In this document: positions 13,754-20,491 of the stretch, piece by piece
How positions within the stretch are numbered: the stretch's first letter is position 1
Layout: every line of letters starts with the position of its first letter
From: Actinomycetes bacterium
GTDB lineage: Bacteria; Actinomycetota; Coriobacteriia; Coriobacteriales; Eggerthellaceae
Length of the DNA: 28,900 nucleotides
Reading direction: 5' to 3'
Assembly (NCBI GenBank): GCA_023403475.1
Contig: JAEYEL010000005.1
Coordinates: 1-28,900 of the forward strand
Position numbers and translations under genes: made by a program
The notes under the pieces: model-generated
What the model saw: the letters and a program-made list of their open reading frames with translations, nothing else
Database searches by the model: none
What the model was told of the DNA's origin: nothing

Positions 13754-15714
13754 TGGCGGCGTGCGAAGAATCAGGCGAACGCTCGCCTCAGCTCCAGTCC
13801 CGGCTTTCGTTGCAGCCCCAATCCCCGTTGCGGTCCCGGCCCCAATCGCAGCCGCAACCGAAACCCCAATCCCCGTTGCAGGGGGGCGCGAGCGAGATGG
13901 ATTCCGTACCCGCGCGCTACCAAGTGCACCACAGCTACATTTGGCTGGGAGGCATGCGCGTGGCATTCCTCGTTCTTTTCGCGGCCGCATGCTCGTCGGT
14001 GTCTGCCGTTCCCAGTCTTCTGGCTGCCGACAGCATGCCGCTTTTGGCCGGGATGTCAGTGCTCGCGTTCGTGGTTCTTTGCACGGTCGTTGCCTTTCTG
14101 GCGGTTTTGGGCGCAACGATGCTCGTTCGGAGCGTGGCGTACAGACATCTTTGGTACGAACTGGGCGAAGAGGAATTCAGTCTGTATTCGGGCATTTTCA
14201 ACAAGAAGTGCGTTCACGTGCCGTATCGGCGCGTGCAGTCGGTCGATCAGCGCTCATCGCTGCTTCAGCGTGTTTTCGGCGTATGCACGGTGTCTATAGG
14301 CACGGCGGGCGGCGCATCCAACAAGGCCACGTTTGTTCCGTATGTGCGCAGGTCGCAAGCAGAAGAGTTGCGCCGAGAGCTGTTCTTGCGCAAACAGCTT
14401 CAGGAATCTGCGCAAAGCGGCGTGGATGCGCGTAAGGTAGCCCCTGCTCCCGCTTCTGCTTCTGCTCCGTCCCTTGTTCGCGGCGCTTTCCTCGCGCAGC
14501 GGTCGGGCGGCAACGTTTTTGATGCCCCTGCCGAGATATGGGATGACGTGCGCGGCGTGTTCGCCGGCGAGTACGTGGATACCGGCGCGATAAGTTACTC
14601 GTACGGTCTTTCGAACAAGGAGCTGCTGCTCACGGGCCTCTCGAACAACACCGCCTTCGTTTTGGTGGTGTTGGGCGAATTGGCCGCCATCGTGCAGTTC
14701 GTGGGGGATATTGCCCCGCTTGTCGCAGGCGTTGCCCGACCCGTGGTCGGCAATGCGATCTATTCGGGCTCGCGGCTGTTCGGAGAAAGCTTGGTGGCGT
14801 TGGGCGTGGCTGCGATTGTGGGAACGGCGCTTGTGGTGTGGTTGTTCTCCATCGTAGGGAACTGCCTTTTCTACGGCGGTTTTCAAGCGCGCCGTCGCAA
14901 CAACCGCATCGAAGTCGAGCACGGGCTTTTGCAGCATAGCTTTCAGGGCATCGACGTTGACCGCGTGCAGTCGGTGACGGTGAGGCAAAGCTTCGTCCGT
15001 CGCCTCATGGGATACTGCGAGATATCGGTGGGAAAGATAGATGCTGCTTCTCAGAACGCTGGCGACCAGCAGAAAAGCGGCTTGGGAACCCAGGGGGTGG
15101 TTATTCATCCTTTCGTGAAGATGGCGCGTGTTCCCGAAATTCTGGCGGGCGTTATACCCGAGTTCACCGATGTTCCGACCGAGGTGCACCCGCTGCCGCG
15201 CGTTGGGCTGCGCCGCGCCCTTGTGCGCCGTGCCGTTTTACAAGGGCCGGGCTTCTGGCTGGCTGTGTGCGCAACGGTCGTCTTCGTCGTTTTTGGGGCG
15301 CTGCTTAGCCCCTCTCGCTCTGCAGATCCTTTCAGTGCCGCGCTTCTCGATTCTTTCCCCGCAGCGGCTGCAACCGCGTATACGGTGAGCGCTATGCTGT
15401 TCGCTTTGAACTGCGTGGGAGCCGTTCTATGGTTTCGCGAGTCGAGCTTTGCGTTCAACAAGCGGTTCATGCAGGTGAGTAACGGCGGCTTTTCCCGCGA
15501 GACCACCAGCTTTCCCCGGGGGAAGATTCAATACGGATGGACGCGCACAAACCCGTTCCAACGCAGAGCCCATACTGCTACCGTCTGCGTGCGCACGGCG
15601 GCGGGCGTTGGCGGAACCACTCTTCGTCTGATCGATGCTTGTGAAAAAGATGCTTGCATGTGGCTCAATTGGCTCAAGCCGCATAGATTGCCGCACGGAA
15701 ATGTGGTAGAGTAG
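13753..15714 (+). CDS. YdbT-like protein with three PH domains
   Basis: The protein (653 residues) alternates membrane helix pairs with bPH2 domains: domain 1 after helices at about 60-125 (YELGEEEFSLYSGIFNKKCV, then RVQSVDQRSSLLQRVFG), domain 2 (NNRIEVEHGLLQHSFQGIDV, then RVQSVTVRQSF) and domain 3 at the C-terminus (FMQVSNGGFSRETTSFPRGK). This is the YdbT architecture and it should work with the preceding YdbS-like protein. GGGAGG precedes two adjacent in-frame ATGs (13750 and 13753); the second has better spacing. The first 45 residues are Gln/Pro/Ser-rich and carry a 16-bp direct repeat (13816-13831 and 13864-13879). Confidence 0.85.
   Translation: MAACEESGERSPQLQSRLSLQPQSPLRSRPQSQPQPKPQSPLQGGASEMDSVPARYQVHHSYIWLGGMRVAFLVLFAAACSSVSAVPSLLAADSMPLLAGMSVLAFVVLCTVVAFLAVLGATMLVRSVAYRHLWYELGEEEFSLYSGIFNKKCVHVPYRRVQSVDQRSSLLQRVFGVCTVSIGTAGGASNKATFVPYVRRSQAEELRRELFLRKQLQESAQSGVDARKVAPAPASASAPSLVRGAFLAQRSGGNVFDAPAEIWDDVRGVFAGEYVDTGAISYSYGLSNKELLLTGLSNNTAFVLVVLGELAAIVQFVGDIAPLVAGVARPVVGNAIYSGSRLFGESLVALGVAAIVGTALVVWLFSIVGNCLFYGGFQARRRNNRIEVEHGLLQHSFQGIDVDRVQSVTVRQSFVRRLMGYCEISVGKIDAASQNAGDQQKSGLGTQGVVIHPFVKMARVPEILAGVIPEFTDVPTEVHPLPRVGLRRALVRRAVLQGPGFWLAVCATVVFVVFGALLSPSRSADPFSAALLDSFPAAAATAYTVSAMLFALNCVGAVLWFRESSFAFNKRFMQVSNGGFSRETTSFPRGKIQYGWTRTNPFQRRAHTATVCVRTAAGVGGTTLRLIDACEKDACMWLNWLKPHRLPHGNVVE
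15704..15712 (+). promoter_or_regulatory. Extended -10 placing the HlyIII gene leaderless
   Basis: TGG plus TAGAGT ends 7 bases before the ATG at 15719, so the predicted start is the A of the ATG. No ribosome site exists before this ATG. It overlaps the stop of the YdbT-like gene. Confidence 0.35.
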
Positions 15715-15718
15715 CATC

Positions 15719-16648
15719 ATGAATTCGAAACCAACATCCAACAAAGGTGCCGATGCCAAAGAGACACCCCTCATGGCATCGCAGCAAAAAGGCGTCCGCT
15801 CCCGTGGCGTTTCCCATGACGTTTCCCATGGCATTGGAAACTCCCCTCTGCCATCAGACGATGCCATGAGGGGTGTCCCTTTAACACCTTTGGCACCTGA
15901 AGATACGGTCGTGTACTGGACTCCCTCTCAGTTTAAGCCGCGCGATTACGCGCGCGTCCACGAGCTGCGCAACGCACCGTCGAATTCTTCTGCAAGCGTT
16001 GATCGCAAAGTGCGCAACGTGCGCGAATATACGCTTGGCGAAGAGGTGGCCAACGCCATCACGCACGGCATCGGCGCGCTTCTTGCCATTGCCGCCATTC
16101 CCATTCTCGTGGTGCATGCGGTGCACGACGGCGGGGGCTTCTATTTGCTTGCAGCTCTGGTGTACACCATAACGATGCTTGTGGAATACCTCATGTCAAC
16201 GCTGTATCATGCCATTGCGCACGATAAGGCCAAACGAGTGTTCAAAGTGCTCGATCATAGTTGCATCTACTTGTTCATTGCGGGTTCCTACACGCCGTTC
16301 TGCCTTATTGCACTTATGGGTGACGGGGGCGCGTGGCTTTGCGTGTTCGTGTGGGCTGTGGCGCTTCTGGGCGTGGCGTGCGAGGCATTCTGGGTGTTTC
16401 GCCCTCGCTGGGTTTCCGCAGTGCTCTATCTGCTTTTGGGGTGGAGCGTTGTATGGTTTCTGCCGGCGCTTATTGCGAACCTGCCCGCAACGGGCTTGTG
16501 GCTGCTTCTTGCCGGCGGCATATGCTATTCAGTAGGATGCATATTCTACGTTCTCAAGAAAATTCCCTACATGCACTCCGTTTTCCATCTTTGGGTGCTT
16601 GCGGGAAGCATCCTGCAGTTTCTGGCTATTGCCAACTACATCATTTGA
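15719..16648 (+). CDS. HlyIII/PAQR-family membrane protein
   Basis: The C-terminal 200 residues form the seven-helix HlyIII (YqfA/PAQR) domain. Its conserved metal-site motifs are His116 in AITHGIG, MSTLYHA (159-165), DHSCIY with Asp179/His180, SYTPF, and HSVFHLW with His286 and His290. These are the usual zinc-binding positions of the PAQR hydrolase-like fold; the hemolysin name is historical and does not show toxicity. The protein (309) is about 100 residues longer than the norm; the extra N-terminus is low complexity and is encoded by a large inverted repeat. The start is uncertain: the ATG at 15719 has no ribosome site but fits a leaderless start, and internal starts are possible. Confidence 0.85.
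   Translation: MNSKPTSNKGADAKETPLMASQQKGVRSRGVSHDVSHGIGNSPLPSDDAMRGVPLTPLAPEDTVVYWTPSQFKPRDYARVHELRNAPSNSSASVDRKVRNVREYTLGEEVANAITHGIGALLAIAAIPILVVHAVHDGGGFYLLAALVYTITMLVEYLMSTLYHAIAHDKAKRVFKVLDHSCIYLFIAGSYTPFCLIALMGDGGAWLCVFVWAVALLGVACEAFWVFRPRWVSAVLYLLLGWSVVWFLPALIANLPATGLWLLLAGGICYSVGCIFYVLKKIPYMHSVFHLWVLAGSILQFLAIANYII
15745..15898. repeat. Long nested inverted repeat in the HlyIII 5' region
   Basis: A perfect 19-bp inverted repeat (15763-15781 with 15859-15877) is extended outward by AGGTGCC (15745-15751) and GGCACCT (15892-15898). Inside lie two direct copies of GTTTCCCATG and the smaller hairpin GTTTCC / GGAAAC. The segment can fold into one long stem-loop of about 150 bases. It resembles a small palindromic insertion or a regulatory structure. 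Confidence 0.8.
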
Positions 16649-16665
16649 TCTGGGGTGCGAGGAAC

Positions 16666-16692
16666 ATGCCTTACGAAGGAGTGATCGTCTAA
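16666..16692 (+). CDS. Possible leader peptide MPYEGVIV
   Basis: An 8-codon frame covers the AAGGAG that would serve the CorC-like gene and stops 3 bases before its ATG. The AAGGAG-to-ATG distance of that gene is 14 bases, longer than usual. Translation of the leader could therefore set access to the main start. It may equally be chance. Confidence 0.2.
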   Translation: MPYEGVIV

Positions 16693-16695
16693 CCG

Positions 16696-17634
16696 ATGTC
16701 TCGCAAATCTTCCACACCCCTCGCGGCGCTTGCCTCTGGCTTCTCTCGCGGATTGGCGAAGCTTTCGCGTTCCAAAGGAGCTGGCGAGAACCAAGGTTCT
16801 TCCGAAGAGGAAATCAAGCTCATGGTGGCCGACAACGACGAGCTGCTTGATGATGAGAAGCGCATGATTCACGAGATCATCGATTTAGGCGACACGACGG
16901 TTCACGAGATCATGCAGCCTCGCGTAGACATGATACTGGCTGAAGATACCGACACGGTGCGGGCGACGGTGGAGCGTATGCACGGAACGGGCTATTCGCG
17001 CTTGCCGGTTTTTCATGGGGATATCGACAGCATTGTGGGAATCGTGCATTATAAAGACCTGATCGCCCCGCTCATGGACGGGCGCGACGACGACCCTGTG
17101 AGCAAGTACGCCTACGAGCCCATGTTCGTTCCCGAAACGAAGGATATATTCCCCCTGCTTTCTGAAATGCAAACGAATCGGCAACAAATGGCCATCGTGG
17201 TTGACGAGTACGGGGGCACCGATGGTTTAATAACCGTCGAGGATATCGTCGAGGAAATCGTTGGGGAGATCATCGACGAGTCGGATGCGGAAAGCAGGTA
17301 CATCACGCCGCTCGGCGAAGACGCATGGCGCGTTGACGGGCGCTTTCCGGTTGAGGACGCGCTGGCTTTGGGCTGGCCCGTTGCGGAATCGGACGACTAC
17401 GAGACCATAGCCGGCTGGCTTATAGACGCTATCGACTTCGTTCCCCAAACGGGCGATGAGTTCGTTTTGAACGGCTTCGCATTCAAGATAGAGAAGATGC
17501 GGCGCAGTCGCATCTCAACCATCAAAGTTTGGCGCGTTCCCGATCCGGCGTGTTCGGCAAGCTCGGAGTGCGAACAGACGGGTGAACAGACGGGCGAGCA
17601 GATGAGCGAGCAGATGAGCGAGCGGGCGGAATAG
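16696..17634 (+). CDS. CorC/HlyC-type CBS-domain protein
   Basis: Residues 72-80 (IMQPRVDMI) and 171-192 (EYGGTDGLITVEDIVEEIVG) are the hallmark CBS-pair motifs of CorC/HlyC proteins, followed by the C-terminal CorC_HlyC domain (about 205-285). The N-terminal DUF21/CNNM membrane domain is absent, so it resembles soluble E. coli CorC/YbeX (292 residues), which is linked to magnesium/cobalt efflux and ribosome-related roles. An upstream in-frame stop fixes the ATG. The tail contains four 12-bp repeats giving EQTG, EQTG, EQMS and EQMS. PspC follows after 13 bases. Confidence 0.88.
   Translation: MSRKSSTPLAALASGFSRGLAKLSRSKGAGENQGSSEEEIKLMVADNDELLDDEKRMIHEIIDLGDTTVHEIMQPRVDMILAEDTDTVRATVERMHGTGYSRLPVFHGDIDSIVGIVHYKDLIAPLMDGRDDDPVSKYAYEPMFVPETKDIFPLLSEMQTNRQQMAIVVDEYGGTDGLITVEDIVEEIVGEIIDESDAESRYITPLGEDAWRVDGRFPVEDALALGWPVAESDDYETIAGWLIDAIDFVPQTGDEFVLNGFAFKIEKMRRSRISTIKVWRVPDPACSASSECEQTGEQTGEQMSEQMSERAE
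17572..17619 (+). repeat. 12-bp x 4 repeat in the CorC-like C-terminus
   Basis: Four 12-base units encode two EQTG-like (GAACAGACGGGT type) and two EQMS-like (GAGCAGATGAGC type) tetrapeptides at the end of the gene. Confidence 0.8.
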
Positions 17635-17647
17635 AAAGAAGCGGGTT

Positions 17648-18073
17648 GTGAACGCGGATAGGCGGCTATATCGTGGCAATGGCGCCGTAGCTGGCGGCGT
17701 TTGCGCGGGCATTGCCGCCTATTTCGGCGCCGATTCCATTGTCGTGCGCATTTTGGCGGTTATGTTGGCCATTGTGACGTGCGGGTTCGCTGTTTTGGTA
17801 TACGTGCTTCTTTGGATAGCGCTTCCGCGCATGCCCAGACGAAGCGAGCCTTACGACATAACGCCCGACGAAGCCCATTCCGATGCTTACGGCTCGTTTA
17901 ATCCTGCGCGCCTGGCAGACGCCAACGACTCGCGTTTTGCAGCCGCCGCCGTCGCCCGTGCGATGGAGCGCGGCTCCTACAAAGGGGTCGGCCATTTGCC
18001 GCCCGAACCGCCCGCCGGGGCTTGTTGCTGCGGCGAGAATGCGAAAACAAGGAACGCGCAACTGCACGTCTGA
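17648..18073 (+). CDS. PspC-domain protein
   Basis: The first 65 residues form a PspC domain: RLYRGNGAVAGGVCAGIAAY, then the conserved Asp-x-x-x-VR segment and a long hydrophobic helix (about 36-58) ending WIALP. PspC proteins are small membrane sensors of envelope stress, often placed beside CBS or PH-domain proteins. The remaining 75 residues are hydrophilic and unconserved, with a CCC cluster near 128. The start is a GTG; the upstream ribosome site (GAAAGAAG) is weak. It probably shares a transcript with the CorC-like gene. Confidence 0.85.
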   Translation: MNADRRLYRGNGAVAGGVCAGIAAYFGADSIVVRILAVMLAIVTCGFAVLVYVLLWIALPRMPRRSEPYDITPDEAHSDAYGSFNPARLADANDSRFAAAAVARAMERGSYKGVGHLPPEPPAGACCCGENAKTRNAQLHV

Positions 18074-18137
18074 GCGGGGAATGTGGGCGAATCGTTTCTG
18101 TCAAGCGAACAAACCGTGGAGCCGCCTTCACATCTTT

Positions 18138-18179
18138 TTGCGTTCGAGGGGCCTTATAAGGTAAAATACCACCTTGTAA
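18138..18179 (+). promoter_or_regulatory. Promoter with inverted repeat before the lysozyme-like gene
   Basis: TTGCGT (18138-18143) and TAAAAT (18162-18167) are 18 bases apart. The -10 is overlapped by TTATAAGGT (18154-18162) and ACCTTGTAA (18171-18179), an inverted repeat with one mismatch that could be an operator. The leader to the TTG start is about 110 bases. Confidence 0.4.
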
Positions 18180-18283
18180 CAACGGCATATCGACTCACTT
18201 GGCAGCATACCTCCCATCAACATACCACGCTGTCACTGCTTCGGCGGCTTAGTCGTTTGTTGTTTCGTGAAAGGATTTTGCAC

Positions 18284-19087
18284 TTGGCGGTAAAGCGACA
18301 CACGAACAGGAAGACGAGCATCGCGGCGTGCGTTGCGGCGGTTGCCTGCTCTTCTCTGGTGGTGGCCGGATGCATTGGCTATGGCATCGCGGCTGCCGGC
18401 GGCGGTTCTGCCGAGGGCGATTCGTTCGGCCTCTCGTCGGCTTCGCTTGTTGAGGAGGCTTCTTCTGCAAGCGAGGTTTCCGAGGCTGTTTCTTCCGACG
18501 GCATTCGCGAGAAAACGGTTCTCACCAGTGCCGCCAGACGCGACATTTCCCAAGGCGTTCAGGAAATAGCAGATGAGGAAGAGGCTGCTCGTATTGCGGC
18601 CGAAGAGGCGAAGCGTGCCGAGGAGCAGGCGCACATTGAAGCTGCCGAGGCCGCTCGTGCGAAACAGCAGGCCAAGTCCGGCCAAGAAGCCATGGCTTCT
18701 CTTTCCGATGTGAACTGGGAAGCGGGCGAAGACGCGTTCATCGAAGAGTGGACGGAAAGGATAGATTCCTATCTGGCTGGCTCTCCGCTTGCAGGGCAAG
18801 GTGCCGTCTTTGCCGAGGCTGCATGGAAATACGGCGTTGACCCGCGCTGGTCTCCCGCCATTTCCAACACTGAAAGCTCGAAAGGGGCGAACTGTTTTGC
18901 CTCTTATAATGCATGGGGCTGGGGTAAATCGGGTTGGTCAAGTTGGGAAGAGGCTATAGATGCCCATGTCGGCGGCCTTTCCCGTAGTTACGGCTACACC
19001 ATATCTTACGCAAACGCCAAGAAGTACTGCCCTCCGAACTATGACAACTGGTTTAGAGACACTCTGAATGAGATGAAAAAAATCTAA
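18284..19087 (+). CDS. Exported lysozyme-like peptidoglycan hydrolase
   Basis: The protein (267 residues) starts at TTG with AAAGGA 8 bases upstream; the open frame extends to 18083 without a better start. A basic N-terminus and hydrophobic stretch (13-36) form a signal or anchor. VAGC at 27-30 matches a lipobox, so it may be a lipoprotein. Then come an Ala/Glu-rich coiled coil (about 95-132) and a lysozyme-like C-terminal domain (about 145-267), with Glu197 in SPAISNTESSKG as the likely catalytic acid and NAWGWGK shared with glucosaminidase/muramidase-type enzymes. Role in wall turnover is inferred. trkA starts 12 bases after the stop. Confidence 0.7.
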   Translation: MAVKRHTNRKTSIAACVAAVACSSLVVAGCIGYGIAAAGGGSAEGDSFGLSSASLVEEASSASEVSEAVSSDGIREKTVLTSAARRDISQGVQEIADEEEAARIAAEEAKRAEEQAHIEAAEAARAKQQAKSGQEAMASLSDVNWEAGEDAFIEEWTERIDSYLAGSPLAGQGAVFAEAAWKYGVDPRWSPAISNTESSKGANCFASYNAWGWGKSGWSSWEEAIDAHVGGLSRSYGYTISYANAKKYCPPNYDNWFRDTLNEMKKI

Positions 19088-19099
19088 GGACAACGCGCC

Positions 19100-19765
19100 A
19101 TGAGCAATGTAATCGTCGTTGGGTGCGGACGCGTTGGATCGCAGTTGGCAAGCATGCTTTCCGATAACGGGGCGAACGTGTGCGTTATCGACCGCAAGGC
19201 CGACGCTTTCGGCAATCTGGGTCGCAATTTCAACGGATCGACGGTGCAGGGCGTGGGGTTCGATGAAGAGATTCTTGCGAAGGCAGGTGCCGACGAATGC
19301 GACGTTTTGGCCGCCGTCACGCAGTCGGACAACGCGAACCTCATGTGCGCCGAGGTGGGCAGTCATCTGTTCGGCGTTCCCCATGTTATTGCCCGCCTCT
19401 ATAATCCCGATCACGAACGCGCATATATGCAGCTGGGTATTGACTACGTATGCGGCACGTCGCTTGTTGCCGAAGACATTTTCTCCAAAGCGGTTTCGGG
19501 TCATGGCTCTCATATAGACACGTTCGGCGAGTTCGAGGTTCTGCGGTTTTCCCTTGCCCTCGACTGGCGTGACGATGATCGTCGCACCGTTCGCGTTTCC
19601 GAAATGGAGCGCGACCACGACATTCGCATTATCGCGTTCGAACGCGGCGACGGGTCGGCTTCGTCCATTCCCACGCGCGACAGTATTCTGTATCACGGGG
19701 ATTCCGTGCTTGCCTGCGTGCGTCATGAGCTTATCGAGTCGTTTTCGAAGTACATCCAGGAGTAA
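19100..19765 (+). CDS. trkA: TrkA-type potassium regulatory subunit (first)
   Basis: The 221-residue protein has a Rossmann TrkA-N domain (VVGCGRVGSQL, 6-16, acidic Asp ending strand 2 at VID) followed by a TrkA-C/RCK-C domain (about 140-221). Such subunits bind NAD(H) or nucleotides and gate TrkH/KtrB-type potassium channels at the membrane. AAGGA lies 9 bases before the ATG. A second TrkA gene follows after 54 bases, like the CeoB/CeoC pair of other actinobacteria. No TrkH membrane partner is in the window. Confidence 0.92.
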   Translation: MSNVIVVGCGRVGSQLASMLSDNGANVCVIDRKADAFGNLGRNFNGSTVQGVGFDEEILAKAGADECDVLAAVTQSDNANLMCAEVGSHLFGVPHVIARLYNPDHERAYMQLGIDYVCGTSLVAEDIFSKAVSGHGSHIDTFGEFEVLRFSLALDWRDDDRRTVRVSEMERDHDIRIIAFERGDGSASSIPTRDSILYHGDSVLACVRHELIESFSKYIQE

Positions 19766-19819
19766 GAAGGAGCGCACGGCGAAAGCGACGGCGCGGCGTG
19801 CGATGCGGAAGGGGCTTGC

Positions 19820-20491
19820 ATGTACATTGTAATCAACGGCGGAGGTAAAATTGGCGCTTACCTTGCTTCCGTTCTTCTGAAAAGCGGGAACGATGTGGCC
19901 GTTATAGAGAAAGACGTTGAGGCGGCCGACCATCTGTCAGTGGAGTTAGAGGGGCGCTACCTGATCATTCACGGTGACGGATGTGATTCGAAGTATCAGG
20001 AAGACGCTGGAATTCGCCGTGCCGATGTTTTCGTGGCGACAACCGGTCAAGACGACAACAATCTGGTTTCTTGCGAGATAGCCCAGCGCGTGTTCAGCGT
20101 GCCGCGCTGCATAGCGCGCGTGAACAACCCGAAGAACCTGCGTATCTTCAAAGAGGTGGGCATCGAATGCGTGTCGTCCACCACCCTTATTGCCAACATG
20201 ATCGAGGAAGAGGCGTTGCTCGGCTCGGTAAGCGTCGTATCGTCGCTTACGCATGGGAACGTGGTCCTTTCCGAAATGACGGTTCCTCGCATGCGGTACC
20301 ATTCCAACGAGCAGGGGATTGCGGTTTCCATGATTCCCATGCCCGAGAACAGCCTGGTCGTTGCCGTGTCTACGAGAGACGACGTGCAGGTGGTGAACAA
20401 CGACACCCTGCTGCTTCCCGGCGACAAGGCTGTTATTGTGGCCGACAGCGAGGTTATTGATGAGGTTCGCCAGCTTTTCCGCTCTCTGTAG
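19820..20491 (+). CDS. trkA: TrkA-type potassium regulatory subunit (second)
   Basis: The 223-residue protein again has TrkA-N (INGGGKIGAYLASVL, 5-19; NAD-binding Glu in AVIEKD) and a C-terminal RCK-C domain ending VIVADSEVIDEVRQLF. GGAAGGGG lies just before the ATG. It probably forms a heteromer with the first TrkA. Its last 38 bases overlap, tail to tail, the 3' end of the LuxR regulator on the other strand. Confidence 0.92.
   Translation: MYIVINGGGKIGAYLASVLLKSGNDVAVIEKDVEAADHLSVELEGRYLIIHGDGCDSKYQEDAGIRRADVFVATTGQDDNNLVSCEIAQRVFSVPRCIARVNNPKNLRIFKEVGIECVSSTTLIANMIEEEALLGSVSVVSSLTHGNVVLSEMTVPRMRYHSNEQGIAVSMIPMPENSLVVAVSTRDDVQVVNNDTLLLPGDKAVIVADSEVIDEVRQLFRSL

Noticed and set aside
15719..16648. 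HlyIII protein as a haemolysin toxin
   Set aside because: Only the PAQR membrane fold is supported; the name does not show toxin activity.
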